Part shown: positions 54,674 through 64,000 of the stretch, in pieces
Numbering within the stretch: position 1 is the first letter of the stretch
How the letters are laid out: every line of letters begins with the position of its first letter
DNA from: Amylibacter sp. SFDW26
Lineage (GTDB): Bacteria; Pseudomonadota; Alphaproteobacteria; Rhodobacterales; Rhodobacteraceae
Assembly (NCBI RefSeq): GCF_009184395.1
Contig: NZ_WEIC01000001.1
Span: 700,047 to 764,046, forward strand
Direction of reading: 5' to 3'
Length of the DNA stretch: 64,000 nt
Made by a program: the position numbers and the translations under genes
Notes under the pieces: model-generated
What the model was told of the DNA's origin: nothing
Seen by the model: the letters and a program-made list of their open reading frames with translations, nothing else
The model's database searches: none

Positions 54674-56020
54674 CTAAGCCTGCAACCATGCAGTCCAATC
54701 AGTTTTTGCACGGTCTGTATAAGCTTTATAACGATCTTTGCGGTTACGACGACCAGTTTTAGCATTATCCACTGGTGGGAACAGGCCAAAGTTAACGTTC
54801 ATCGGTTGGAATGTTTTCGCTTCTGCATCACCTGTAATATGGCGGATTAGGGCACCCATAGCTGTGGTGTTTGGTGGTGATTGACGGCTTTCACCACGTG
54901 CCTCGGACACAGCTAAACGACCAGCAAGCAATCCCATTGCAGCACTTTCAACATAGCCTTCAACACCTGTAATTTGTCCTGCAAAACGGATGTCAGGACG
55001 TGATTTTAGACGCATTTGATCATCTAGTAGCAAAGGTGAATTGATGAATGTGTTGCGATGAATGCCACCCAAACGGGCGAATTCAGCGTTTTCCAAACCT
55101 GGGATCATCGAAAGTACACGCGCTTGTTCACCGTATTTCATCTTGGTTTGGAAACCGACAATGTTGAAAAGCGTCCCCAAAGCATTATCACGGCGCAATT
55201 GCACGATGGCATGGGCTTTAATGTCTGGCTGATGTGGGTTTGTCAGGCCAACAGGCTTCATTGGACCCCAACGCAAGGTTTCGCGGCCACGTTCGGCCAT
55301 AACTTCGATGGGCAAGCAACCCTCAAAATACGGTGTGTCTTTTTCCCAGTCTTTAAATTCTGTTTTTTCTGCTGCCAAAAGCGTATCAATAAAGGCGTTA
55401 TAGGTCTCTTCATCCATTGGGCAGTTCAGATAGGCTGTTTGCTCTTCTTCGGTTTCACCTTTGTCATAGCGGGATTGAAACCATGCTTTGGACATATCAA
55501 CACTGTCTGCATGTACAATCGGGGCGATGGCATCAAAGAAGGCGAGGGAAGATTGGTCTGTTTCCGCCAATACTGCCTCTGCCATGGATTGTGAGGTTAG
55601 GGGGCCTGTGGCAATAATTGTCTGACCCCATTCGGCAGGTGGCAATCCTGTGACTTCACCGCGCTCCAATGTGACCATTGGGTGCGATAGCAATTTTTCA
55701 GTCACGCCTTGGCTGAACGCTTCGCGGTCTACGGCCAATGCGCTGCCTGCGGGCACGGAATGTTTGCCACCCATATCCATAATGATTGAATTTGCTGCAC
55801 GCATTTCCCAATGGAGCAGGCCAACGGCATTGCCTTCGTCATCATCAGAACGGAAAGAGTTTGAACATACGAGTTCTGCCAAGCCTTCGGTTTGATGCGC
55901 GAAAGTTTCAACTGTTGGGCGCATTTCGTGGATGACCACAGGGATATCTGCGTTGGCAATTTGCCATGCAGCTTCTGATCCGGCCATGCCGCCGCCGATG
56001 ATATGAATAGGTTTTGTCAT
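54674..56020 (-). CDS. trmFO: Methylenetetrahydrofolate--tRNA-(uracil-5-)-methyltransferase TrmFO
   Basis: A 448-residue folate- and FAD-dependent enzyme that makes ribothymidine at U54 of tRNA. It begins [20 protein letters not shown] (FAD-binding) and has [20 protein letters not shown] (near 49-68; catalytic Cys), [17 protein letters not shown] (near 200) and [20 protein letters not shown] (near 348). Length usual. Between the methyltransferase and gyrA, all on minus. Confidence 0.95.
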   Translation of the reverse strand: MTKPIHIIGGGMAGSEAAWQIANADIPVVIHEMRPTVETFAHQTEGLAELVCSNSFRSDDDEGNAVGLLHWEMRAANSIIMDMGGKHSVPAGSALAVDREAFSQGVTEKLLSHPMVTLERGEVTGLPPAEWGQTIIATGPLTSQSMAEAVLAETDQSSLAFFDAIAPIVHADSVDMSKAWFQSRYDKGETEEEQTAYLNCPMDEETYNAFIDTLLAAEKTEFKDWEKDTPYFEGCLPIEVMAERGRETLRWGPMKPVGLTNPHQPDIKAHAIVQLRRDNALGTLFNIVGFQTKMKYGEQARVLSMIPGLENAEFARLGGIHRNTFINSPLLLDDQMRLKSRPDIRFAGQITGVEGYVESAAMGLLAGRLAVSEARGESRQSPPNTTAMGALIRHITGDAEAKTFQPMNVNFGLFPPVDNAKTGRRNRKDRYKAYTDRAKTDWTAWLQA

Positions 56021-56046
56021 GTGGGGGATGTATTCCAGAGTTGTGT

Positions 56047-56071
56047 AAAAGAAAAGGGGGCGTATGCCCCC
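56047..56071 (-). terminator. Terminator after gyrA
   Basis: On the minus strand GGGGGC, loop ATAC, GCCCCC is followed by TTTTCTTTT, 27 bases after the gyrA stop. A textbook intrinsic terminator. Confidence 0.8.
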
Positions 56072-56097
56072 TGATCCGAATTCATACTGTGGCTTAT

Positions 56098-58833
56098 CTA
56101 TTCTTCTGTTGCTGGCGCTTCTGTTTCGCCACTTTCAGCATCTTCTTCATCCTGCGTCTCAGCAATGTAAGCCACAGAAACCACTTCTTCTTTTTTGCCT
56201 AAGCTAAAGACTGTGACGCCTGATGATGTACGACCTTGGCGGGAAATACCTGCCACTGGACAGCGGATGGATTGGCCTGTGGATGTTGCCAACATGATTT
56301 GATCCTCATCCTGCACTGTAAAGCTTGCGATGATGTTATCATCACGGCGATCCAAGTTTGCGGCTGCCACACCTTGGCCACCACGGCCAGAGACGCGGTA
56401 TTCGTGGGCTGATGATCGTTTACCAAAGCCACCGCGTGTGATGGTTAGAACCCATTGTTCCAATGCTGCCAGTTCTTCATAGCGCTCTGATGTGATGGAC
56501 AGATCAGATGTATCCGCATCGCCACCATCTTCATCAGATAGAGCACGGCGCATTTTGAAGTATTCTGTGCGTTCTTCGGCGGATGCATCCACGTGACGGA
56601 CAACGGCCATAGAGACAACATGATCGCCTTCAGCCAGTTTGATACCACGTACACCCAATGAATCGCGACCTTTGAAGACACGGACATCTGTGGTTGGGAA
56701 GCGGATGGCTTTACCCATAGATGTGGTTAGGAAGAAATCATCATCTTCGGTGGCGATGTTTACGCCAACGATGGAAACACCTTCTGGCAGTTTCATCGCA
56801 ATCTTACCATTGGATTTCACATTGGTGAAATCCGATAGGGCGTTGCGGCGTACGCCACCTTCGGAATTGGCAAATACGATTTGCAGGTCTTTCCAATCTT
56901 CCTCAGCCGCGTCGATTGGCATGATAGCAGCGATGCTGACACCCTGTTGGATTGGCAGTAGATTGATGATGGCTTTACCGCGGGCGTTACGACCACCCAA
57001 TGGCAAGCGCCATGTTTTCAGCTTATAAACCATACCGTCGGTTGTGAAAAACAACAGGGCGGTGTGGGTGTTGGCGACGAACAGGTTGGTGACGAAATCT
57101 TCGTCTTTGGTGTTCATACCTTGTGTGCCTTTGCCACCGCGCTTTTGTTCACGGTATTCGACAAGTTGCGTGCGTTTGATATAGCCAGAGTTGGTGACTG
57201 TAACAACCATATCTTCGCGTTCGATTAGATCTTCGTCATCCATATCGCCCGCGAATTCTACGATTTCAGAGCGGCGTGGTTCTGCGAATTTTTCGCGCAC
57301 TTCTGTCAGTTCATCAGAGATGATCGACATGATGCGGTCGCGAGAACGTAGGATATCCAAGTAATCAGAGATTTTACCAGCAAGCTCTTGCAGCTCGTCT
57401 GTGACTTCTTTCACACCCATTGCGGTTAAGCGTTGGAGGCGAAGTTCAAGAATTGCACGCGCCTGTGCTTCGGACAGGTGGTATGTGCCATCATCATTCA
57501 CTGTGTGTGATGGATCATCGATCAGTTTGATGTATTCCACGATGTCATGGGCAGGCCACGCGCGTGTCATCAGTTTTGAGCGCGCTTCGGCTGGGTCTGC
57601 TGATGAGCGGATCGTGGCAACGATTTCATCTACGTTGGATACGGCAACAGCCAAACCGCACAAGAGATGGCTGCGTTCACGTGCTTTGCGTAGTTCATAG
57701 GCTGTGCGGCGTGCAACAACTTCTTCGCGGAAACCAATAAAGCTGGTTAGGAAGCCACGTAGATCAAGCTGTTCTGGACGACCTGCGTTCAGAGCCAACA
57801 TGTTACAGCCAAAGCTGGTTTGCATTGGTGTGTAGCGGAACAGTTGGTTCAACACGACTTCTGCCGTTGCATCACGTTTCAATTCCACAACAACGCGCAC
57901 GCCAACACGATCAGATTCGTCTTGGACGTGGGCAATGCCCTCGATTTTCTTATCACGGGACAGTTCCGCGATCTTTTCGATCATCGTGGCTTTGTTCACT
58001 TGATAAGGGATCTCGTGGATTACGATTGCCCAGCGATCTTTGCGAATTTCTTCGACCGATGTCTTAGAGCGGACAATCACACTGCCGCGTCCCTCAGTAT
58101 AGGCTTTTAGCGCACCTGAACGACCAAGGATGATACCACCCGTTGGAAAATCAGGGGCAGGGACATGTTCCATCAATTGAACGCTGTCCATGTCTGGGTC
58201 TTCGATCAAAGCCAGTGTAGCAGTGATGACTTCGCCAAGGTTATGTGGCGGAATATTAGTTGCCATGCCGACTGCGATACCACCAGCACCGTTGACCAGC
58301 ATATTTGGATAGCGGGCAGGCAGAACAGTTGGCTCTTGGTCCTTACCGTCGTAGTTGTCCTGGAAATTAACGGTGTCTTTGTCGATATCTGCCAGTAAGA
58401 ATGCGGCAGGTTTGTCCATGCGCACCTCAGTATAACGCATGGCAGCGGCGTTATCGCCGTCCATAGAGCCAAAGTTACCCTGACCATCAAGCAAAGGCAG
58501 GGACATGGAGAAATCTTGCGCCATACGCACCAAAGCATCGTAAATCGCGGCATCACCGTGTGGGTGATATTTACCCATAACGTCGCCCACAGCACGTGCA
58601 GACTTACGATATGATTTTTCGTGGCTGTTACCCGCTTCGTGCATCGCATAAAGGATACGGCGGTGAACTGGCTTTAGACCATCGCGCAAATCTGGGATTG
58701 CACGACTGACGATCACGCTCATCGCATAGTCAAGATAAGAGGTTTTCATTTCCTCTTCGATGGTGATCTGAGGCCCTTCGTATGCTGGGCGTTCTGGTGC
58801 GTTTTCGTCTTGGATTTCTGTCTCGTCGCTCAC
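56098..58833 (-). CDS. gyrA: DNA gyrase subunit A
   Basis: A 911-residue type II topoisomerase subunit that cuts and rejoins DNA during supercoiling. The catalytic Tyr is in [11 protein letters not shown] (near 132), the quinolone region reads [17 protein letters not shown] (near 90-106), and the C-terminal beta-pinwheel has the GyrA-box-like KRGGKGTQG (near 566-574). The E. coli Ser83 position is Ala here. A long acidic tail ([15 protein letters not shown]) ends the protein. Own terminator follows. Confidence 0.96.
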   Translation of the reverse strand: MSDETEIQDENAPERPAYEGPQITIEEEMKTSYLDYAMSVIVSRAIPDLRDGLKPVHRRILYAMHEAGNSHEKSYRKSARAVGDVMGKYHPHGDAAIYDALVRMAQDFSMSLPLLDGQGNFGSMDGDNAAAMRYTEVRMDKPAAFLLADIDKDTVNFQDNYDGKDQEPTVLPARYPNMLVNGAGGIAVGMATNIPPHNLGEVITATLALIEDPDMDSVQLMEHVPAPDFPTGGIILGRSGALKAYTEGRGSVIVRSKTSVEEIRKDRWAIVIHEIPYQVNKATMIEKIAELSRDKKIEGIAHVQDESDRVGVRVVVELKRDATAEVVLNQLFRYTPMQTSFGCNMLALNAGRPEQLDLRGFLTSFIGFREEVVARRTAYELRKARERSHLLCGLAVAVSNVDEIVATIRSSADPAEARSKLMTRAWPAHDIVEYIKLIDDPSHTVNDDGTYHLSEAQARAILELRLQRLTAMGVKEVTDELQELAGKISDYLDILRSRDRIMSIISDELTEVREKFAEPRRSEIVEFAGDMDDEDLIEREDMVVTVTNSGYIKRTQLVEYREQKRGGKGTQGMNTKDEDFVTNLFVANTHTALLFFTTDGMVYKLKTWRLPLGGRNARGKAIINLLPIQQGVSIAAIMPIDAAEEDWKDLQIVFANSEGGVRRNALSDFTNVKSNGKIAMKLPEGVSIVGVNIATEDDDFFLTTSMGKAIRFPTTDVRVFKGRDSLGVRGIKLAEGDHVVSMAVVRHVDASAEERTEYFKMRRALSDEDGGDADTSDLSITSERYEELAALEQWVLTITRGGFGKRSSAHEYRVSGRGGQGVAAANLDRRDDNIIASFTVQDEDQIMLATSTGQSIRCPVAGISRQGRTSSGVTVFSLGKKEEVVSVAYIAETQDEEDAESGETEAPATEE

Positions 58834-58942
58834 GGTCTGCTCGTTCTGTTATTTAAACACTATATGTTGTGTATTTTTATAGCATAACGAATGTGTGACC
58901 GCAATGTTTAGCGTTACAAAGCGTTTACATTTATCCAAAAAG

Positions 58943-58979
58943 AAAACAGCCTAAAGATTGATATCTAATAGGCTGTTTT
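58943..58979 (-). terminator. Terminator after ssb
   Basis: AAAACAGCCTA and TAGGCTGTTTT form a perfect 11-bp stem around a 15-base loop, and on the minus strand are followed by CTTTTTGG. It lies 25 bases after the ssb stop and ahead of gyrA. Confidence 0.72.
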
Positions 58980-59003
58980 AAATATATAATTTAGTGATTT
59001 TTT

Positions 59004-59495
59004 CTAGAACGGAATTTCATCATCCAAGTCATTGTTCACTGGGGCTGGTGCGCCGCCACCTGAACCACCACCGTAGCCGCCACCGCCGCTTGCTGGTGCA
59101 TTGTAGCCGCCGCCTTGGCCGCCACCCATGCTGTCGCCACCACCGCGGCCATCTAGCATCGTTAGGGTACCATTAAAGCCTTGCAAAACGACCTCGGTTG
59201 AATAGCGGTCATTGCCTGACTGGTCTTGCCATTTACGCGTTTGCAAAGCGCCTTCGATAAAGACTTTTGAGCCTTTTTTCAGGTAGTTTTCACAAACTTT
59301 GACCAAACCTTCAGAGAAAATCGCCACTGTGTGCCATTCTGTCTTCTCGCGGTTTTCACCAGTGTTCTTGTCACGCCAGCGTTCTGATGTTGCGATACGT
59401 AGGTTACATACGCGCCCACCATTGCCGAATGTGCGGATTTCTGGGTCTGCACCCAAGTTTCCGATTAACATTACTTTATTTAAACTTCCGGCCAT
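59004..59495 (-). CDS. ssb: Single-stranded DNA-binding protein
   Basis: A 163-residue SSB with the OB-fold ([18 protein letters not shown], then [20 protein letters not shown]) at about 1-110, a Gly-rich linker, and the acidic tip DLDDEIPF that binds partner proteins in replication and repair. I use ATG 59495 (MAGSLNK), the family start; an in-frame start at 59510 adds five residues. No SOS box was found before it, unlike uvrA. Confidence 0.95.
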   Translation of the reverse strand: MAGSLNKVMLIGNLGADPEIRTFGNGGRVCNLRIATSERWRDKNTGENREKTEWHTVAIFSEGLVKVCENYLKKGSKVFIEGALQTRKWQDQSGNDRYSTEVVLQGFNGTLTMLDGRGGGDSMGGGQGGGYNAPASGGGGYGGGSGGGAPAPVNNDLDDEIPF

Positions 59496-59673
59496 TAGGT
59501 TTCTCCCCATCGAATCTTAGGCGTAATCTTGGTTAACGATGTTTAGACCATATGAAAGTGATTAAGAAGAGGTGAAAAGGACGTTATTAAATTGTGATTA
59601 AGCAAAGACTCGTAAAATTGCACAAAACAGGATAAAGAGTTTGCAATTATAAGTGAATAGAGTGGGCAAAGTG

Positions 59674-60255
59674 ATGAGACGGGGAATATCATTATTATTG
59701 GCATTCAGCATTGGGCTGACAAGCGTTGCCTATGCAGGCGGGTTGACTAAGTCCTCGAAATCACGCCAGATTTCCCGATTACACCACAACTTACTTGATG
59801 GGCGTTTGGCCAATCAATACAAAGGGTCCAGTCGCTTATTACCCGAAGGCAAAACGGATTACACAGCGATTCCTCGTTATACAGGCAACTATAAGGGTAA
59901 ATATAAGCCTTTGGCAGAAGCGGCCGCCCGCCGACATGGCATTCCAAGAGATCTGTTTAACCGTTTGGTACAACAAGAAAGTAATTGGAACCCGCAAGCA
60001 CGGTCCCACGCAGGTGCCGTTGGCTTAGCACAGCTTATGCCAGCCACAGCGCGTGCATTGCGTGTAAACCCACGTGATCCTAAGCAAAACCTAGAAGGTG
60101 GCGCACGGTATTTGGCTAAACAATACCGTAAATTCGGTAGCTGGCGTTTGGCACTTGCGGCTTATAACGCTGGTCCTGGAGCTGTTGAAAAATATAATGG
60201 CGTTCCGCCCTATAAAGAAACGCGTAATTACGTGAAAAAGATTTTAGGTAGATAA
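59674..60255 (+). CDS. Secreted lytic transglycosylase (SLT domain)
   Basis: A 193-residue protein with signal peptide ([21 protein letters not shown]) and a C-terminal SLT lysozyme-like domain: [20 protein letters not shown] (catalytic Glu near 106), [15 protein letters not shown] and [20 protein letters not shown]. It cleaves the glycan strands of peptidoglycan in the periplasm. ATG 59674 gives the cleanest signal peptide; an upstream GTG at 59653 is possible. It lies between ssb and uvrA. Confidence 0.9.
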   Translation: MRRGISLLLAFSIGLTSVAYAGGLTKSSKSRQISRLHHNLLDGRLANQYKGSSRLLPEGKTDYTAIPRYTGNYKGKYKPLAEAAARRHGIPRDLFNRLVQQESNWNPQARSHAGAVGLAQLMPATARALRVNPRDPKQNLEGGARYLAKQYRKFGSWRLALAAYNAGPGAVEKYNGVPPYKETRNYVKKILGR

Positions 60256-60273
60256 TCCCTTAAAATCACTAAT

Positions 60274-60288
60274 GTTCCCCTTGTGTTC
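60274..60288 (+). promoter_or_regulatory. LexA (SOS) box before uvrA
   Basis: GTTC-CCCTTGT-GTTC is an exact match to the alphaproteobacterial LexA box GTTC-N7-GTTC, 71 bases before the uvrA start. uvrA is an SOS gene in related bacteria, so this gives a local reference site for the species. Confidence 0.8.
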
Positions 60289-60358
60289 CACTCTTTTCAC
60301 TGGCATGTTTCGCGTGTCCGATTACATATTGCTAAACATTTCTTAGGAATACCCCATT

Positions 60359-63217
60359 ATGGCCGAGCTAAAGAACATTGAAATTCGCGGTGCACGTGAA
60401 CACAATCTTAAATCTGTGGACGTGGATATTCCACGCGATAAGCTTGTGGTGATCACTGGATTGTCTGGCTCTGGTAAATCTTCACTGGCGTTTGATACGA
60501 TCTATGCGGAAGGGCAACGCCGTTATGTGGAAAGCTTGTCCGCTTATGCCCGTCAATTCTTGGATATGATGCAAAAACCTGATGTGGATCATATTGCAGG
60601 GTTGTCACCTGCGATTTCGATTGAACAAAAGACAACCTCGAAAAATCCGCGTTCTACTGTGGGTACTGTAACAGAGATTTATGATTATATGCGCTTGTTG
60701 TTTGCACGTGTGGGAACGCCGTTTTCACCTGCAACGGGTAAACCGATTGAAGCACAGCAAGTTTCCGAAATGGTTGACCGTATTATAGCAATGGAAGAGG
60801 GCACGCGTGCCTATCTGTTGGCACCTATCGTGCGTGACCGCAAAGGTGAATACCGCAAGGAATTTCAAGAGCTTAAGAAGCAAGGATTTCAACGTGTTAA
60901 GGTGAATGGTGAGTTCTATGAATTGGACGATGCGCCAACTTTGGACAAGAAGTTTCGCCATAATATCGATGTGGTCGTTGACCGTATTGTTGTGCGTGAA
61001 GGTTTGGAAACACGTCTAGCAGATAGTTTACGCACCGCTTTGGATTTGGCCGATGGTATTTCTATATTAGAGACAGCACCAAAAGAAGGTGAACCTGAGC
61101 GCATTACGTTTTCTGAGAACTTTGCCTGCCCTGTATCTGGATTCACCATTCCAGAAATTGAACCGCGTTTGTTTTCCTTCAACGCGCCCTTTGGGGCATG
61201 TCCAGATTGTGACGGCTTAGGGGTGGAATTGTTCTTTGACGAACGTCTTGTTGTGCCTGATACACGTTTATCGCTTTATGATGGGGCTTTGGCACCTTGG
61301 GCTAAGGGTAAGTCACCATATTTCAAGCAAACGATTGAAGCGATTGCCAATCACTATGGGTTTGACAAAGACGCCGCATGGCGCGATCTGCCGAAAAAAG
61401 TGCAACAGGTCATGTTGCATGGCTCTGGCGATACAGAAATTAAGTTCCGTTATGATGAAGCGGGAAGGGTGTATGAGGTGACGCGGACGTTTGAAGGTGT
61501 CATCCCCAATATGGAACGTCGCTACCGTGAAACGGACAGCAATTGGATCCGTGAAGAGTTTGAGCGCTATCAAAACAACCGTGGTTGTGGAACTTGTGGT
61601 GGATATCGATTGCGCCCAGAGGCTTTGGCCGTGAAGATCGCTGATCTGCATGTGGGCCAAGTGGTTGAAATGTCTATTAAAGAGGCGTTAGATTGGATTG
61701 AAAGTGTCCCTGCATCATTAACCAAGCAAAAGAATGAAATTGCTACGGCAATTTTGAAAGAAATCCGCGAACGTTTGGGTTTCTTGGTGAATGTAGGTCT
61801 AGATTATTTAACATTGTCCCGTTCTGCAGGCACTTTATCAGGTGGGGAAAGCCAACGTATTCGTTTAGCATCACAGATTGGCTCTGGTTTGACCGGGGTA
61901 TTATATGTGCTGGATGAACCATCAATTGGCCTACATCAGCGCGATAATGATCGCTTACTGGAGACCTTGAAAAATCTACGTGATCAAGGGAATACAGTTA
62001 TTGTTGTAGAACATGATGAAGAAGCCATTCGCACCGCTGACTATGTGCTGGATATTGGCCCAGGTGCTGGCGTACATGGTGGTGAAATCATTGCAAAGGG
62101 CACACCATCACAAATTATAAAATCCAAGAAATCAATTACAGGTCAATACCTTACAGGCAAACGTGAAATTAGCATTCCTGCGGAACGTCGTAAAGGTAAT
62201 GGTAAAGTTGTTTCCGTTGAAGGGGCAACTGGGAACAATCTAAAGAACATCACGGCTGAATATCCATTGGGTAAATTTGTGTGTGTGACTGGTGTTTCTG
62301 GCGGCGGCAAATCGACACTGACGATTGAAACGTTGTTTAAAACGGCTTCTATGCGCCTAAACGGTGCAAAACAAACACCTGCACCTTGTGAAGCGGTAAA
62401 CGGTCTGACTTTATTAGATAAAGTGATTGATATTGATCAACGTGCGATCGGTCGGACACCACGATCCAATCCTGCGACTTATACTGGGGCGTTTACGCCA
62501 ATCCGTGAATGGTTTGCTGGACTGCCAGAGGCAAAAACGCGCGGTTATAAACCTGGTCGCTTTAGTTTCAATGTAAAAGGCGGACGGTGCGAAGCTTGTC
62601 AGGGCGATGGTTTGATCAAGATTGAGATGCACTTCTTACCTGATGTTTATGTGGAATGTGAAACTTGTAAAGGTAAACGCTATAATCGTGAGACTTTAGA
62701 GGTGCTTTTCAAAGGTAAAAGCATCGCTGACATCTTAGATATGACAGTTGAAGATGCCGAAGTTTTCTTTAAAGCAGTTCCAAGTATTCGCGATAAAATG
62801 ACTGCATTGATGCGTGTTGGTTTGGGGTACATAAAAGTTGGGCAACCCGCGACAACATTGTCTGGTGGTGAAGCGCAACGCGTAAAGTTATCCAAAGAAC
62901 TTGCAAAACGTTCCACGGGTAAAACTCTTTATATTTTGGACGAACCAACAACGGGTCTTCATTTTGAAGATGTTCGAAAACTACTAGAAGTTCTGCACGA
63001 ATTAGTGGATCAAGGTAATACAGTGATCGTTATTGAACATAATCTAGATGTCGTAAAAACAGCGGATCATATTATTGATATTGGGCCAGAGGGTGGTGAT
63101 GGTGGCGGGCAAATCGTTGCGACAGGCACACCTGAAGAAGTTGCCGAAGTAAAAGGCAGCTATACGGGTCATTATCTGAAAGACATGCTAAATTTACGGA
63201 AAATGGCTGCGCAATAG
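60359..63217 (+). CDS. uvrA: Excinuclease ABC subunit UvrA
   Basis: A 952-residue damage-recognition ATPase of nucleotide-excision repair. It has two ABC modules (Walker [16 protein letters not shown] near 30-44 and [13 protein letters not shown] near 641), two signature motifs ([31 protein letters not shown]) and zinc sites (CPDCDGLG near 281, CGTCGGYR near 409, CEACQGDG near 744 and CETCKGKR near 767). AGGAA precedes the ATG. Preceded by an SOS box. Confidence 0.97.
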   Translation: MAELKNIEIRGAREHNLKSVDVDIPRDKLVVITGLSGSGKSSLAFDTIYAEGQRRYVESLSAYARQFLDMMQKPDVDHIAGLSPAISIEQKTTSKNPRSTVGTVTEIYDYMRLLFARVGTPFSPATGKPIEAQQVSEMVDRIIAMEEGTRAYLLAPIVRDRKGEYRKEFQELKKQGFQRVKVNGEFYELDDAPTLDKKFRHNIDVVVDRIVVREGLETRLADSLRTALDLADGISILETAPKEGEPERITFSENFACPVSGFTIPEIEPRLFSFNAPFGACPDCDGLGVELFFDERLVVPDTRLSLYDGALAPWAKGKSPYFKQTIEAIANHYGFDKDAAWRDLPKKVQQVMLHGSGDTEIKFRYDEAGRVYEVTRTFEGVIPNMERRYRETDSNWIREEFERYQNNRGCGTCGGYRLRPEALAVKIADLHVGQVVEMSIKEALDWIESVPASLTKQKNEIATAILKEIRERLGFLVNVGLDYLTLSRSAGTLSGGESQRIRLASQIGSGLTGVLYVLDEPSIGLHQRDNDRLLETLKNLRDQGNTVIVVEHDEEAIRTADYVLDIGPGAGVHGGEIIAKGTPSQIIKSKKSITGQYLTGKREISIPAERRKGNGKVVSVEGATGNNLKNITAEYPLGKFVCVTGVSGGGKSTLTIETLFKTASMRLNGAKQTPAPCEAVNGLTLLDKVIDIDQRAIGRTPRSNPATYTGAFTPIREWFAGLPEAKTRGYKPGRFSFNVKGGRCEACQGDGLIKIEMHFLPDVYVECETCKGKRYNRETLEVLFKGKSIADILDMTVEDAEVFFKAVPSIRDKMTALMRVGLGYIKVGQPATTLSGGEAQRVKLSKELAKRSTGKTLYILDEPTTGLHFEDVRKLLEVLHELVDQGNTVIVIEHNLDVVKTADHIIDIGPEGGDGGGQIVATGTPEEVAEVKGSYTGHYLKDMLNLRKMAAQ

Positions 63218-63235
63218 CGCAACCATAACAGCACC

Positions 63236-64000
63236 TTAATGCACAGAGCGTTGTGCAGCGTTCAGTAATGCCGCTTCGTGCGCTTTTAACGATTGGCGCG
63301 CTGAACTTGAATAACATTCAGTGTTTTTCTTCAAATCAGGGAAGAGCCGCAACAATTCTTTGCGACTTTCATCAGAAACACTGTCGAATGATTGCGCACC
63401 TAGCTGAAAACTTTCGCTTGGTACATTTTCTGCAAAGACTATCTCGTGCCGATCAAACAGAATATGAAAATATTCCACATCACCACCACGTTTTATACAG
63501 ATATCATCATTGTTCACCAAATGCTTTGCTGCAACAAGCACAGATTGTTCCCCAAATAAGAGATGCGTATGCGTATTCGTGATCATCATTCTATGATTTT
63601 GCGATACATATAAGTCGCGCGTATTGCCGATAGCACCTGCTTTGAAATAAACTGGCGCTAAATTTTGACAAGCGGGAACTATGGTACTGCCAATCCATCT
63701 AATTGTTTGAGCACCGCGATCCAATGTTACAACACGATCCCCTTCACATAAGTCTTCAATAGCAACCTGACCTAAATCAGTCTGTATAAAGGTTCCCTTC
63801 GTAAAGCAGGGTACAAGAGAGGAATAGGGTACAGCACCGTCCGTATTAAAAGTTCCAAAGGTATATGTGACAGATGGATCTAACGGTGTATCAGAAACGA
63901 TGTTCGGACCATAATTAGCTGTGCCATTTGTCGCAATGAAGTATATTGTACCGCTTGAGCCATCAGACCCTGTAAATGTGTATTTATAGCGAAGATCGAT
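63236..64000 (-). CDS. Hint-domain protein, C-terminal part (N-terminus outside window)
   Basis: The minus-strand frame is open from the window edge (64000) to its stop at 63236, giving at least 254 residues. The Hint domain begins at VPCFTKGTFIQTDLGQVAIE then DLCEGDRVVTLDRG, with Cys as first residue, and later has YVSQNHRMMI and LVAAKHLVN. Such Rhodobacteraceae Hint proteins are thought to self-process or to modify secreted or surface proteins. Upstream is a beta-rich part (FTGSDGSSGTIYFIATNGTA). The start is not in the window. Confidence 0.85.
   Translation of the reverse strand: MDLRYKYTFTGSDGSSGTIYFIATNGTANYGPNIVSDTPLDPSVTYTFGTFNTDGAVPYSSLVPCFTKGTFIQTDLGQVAIEDLCEGDRVVTLDRGAQTIRWIGSTIVPACQNLAPVYFKAGAIGNTRDLYVSQNHRMMITNTHTHLLFGEQSVLVAAKHLVNNDDICIKRGGDVEYFHILFDRHEIVFAENVPSESFQLGAQSFDSVSDESRKELLRLFPDLKKNTECYSSSARQSLKAHEAALLNAAQRSVH

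Overview
The window looks like chromosomal DNA of a marine alphaproteobacterium of the Rhodobacteraceae (Roseobacter-like), from one of the AT-rich members. The basis is gene content and order: ctrA beside a sciP-like DUF1153 gene, a DUF1476 ATPase-inhibitor gene divergent from purC, bmtB-bmtC-DUF1638, a Hint-domain protein, and the direct-repeat type of alphaproteobacterial LexA box (GTTC-N7-GTTC) before uvrA. I see no rRNA, tRNA, CRISPR array, intact insertion sequence or prophage. The species is an inference only.

Layout. 1-6.8 kb is an iron-acquisition block: an MFS exporter and a siderophore lysine/ornithine N-monooxygenase on +, then an exbB-exbD-exbD-tonB operon on -, with the broken 5' end of a TonB-dependent receptor directly before exbB. 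The intergenic stretches at 2.7-3.2 and 6.8-7.4 kb carry copies of a palindromic repeat. 7.4-9.3 kb holds a delta-type carbonic anhydrase and an unknown, apparently 5'-truncated reading frame. 9.4-14.9 kb is rnd, a lipoprotein, sufE, bmtB, bmtC, DUF1638 and a nitroreductase. 15-18.1 kb is a DctB/DctD two-component pair. 18.2-22 kb is purine synthesis (purQ, purS, purC, purB) plus the zeta inhibitor of the F1-ATPase. 22.0-23.5 kb has a small secreted protein, a decayed antibiotic-biosynthesis-monooxygenase gene and its AraC-type neighbour.

23.6-39.2 kb is a core envelope cluster. After divergent miaA it runs pyrH-frr-uppS-cdsA-dxr-rseP-bamA-ompH-fabZ-lpxA-lpxI-lpxB, then glnE. It links undecaprenyl phosphate and isoprenoid supply, phospholipid synthesis, outer-membrane protein assembly and lipid A synthesis. 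39-46 kb is more accessory: small unknown proteins, a GFA-type zinc protein, an M20 peptidase, an M23 peptidase, three tandem paralogous secreted proteins of unknown function, and mnmA. 46.4-64 kb is information processing and cell cycle: sciP-ctrA, ligA, recG, an IscU-like scaffold, hisI, gluQ, a methyltransferase, trmFO, gyrA, ssb, a lytic transglycosylase, uvrA and the C-terminal part of a Hint-domain protein that runs off the window.

The points most worth a second look are: a phased GTTC/GAAC operator cluster containing an SOS-box match before a 39-residue membrane protein (51.87-52.27 kb); the truncated TonB receptor fused to exbB; an ExbD pair in which one member has Asn in place of the proton-carrying Asp; a DctD lacking the GAFTGA loop; a perfect 14-bp terminator-like hairpin inside the start of the DUF1638 gene; the three tandem Cys-pair proteins; and the dispersed 31-bp palindrome.
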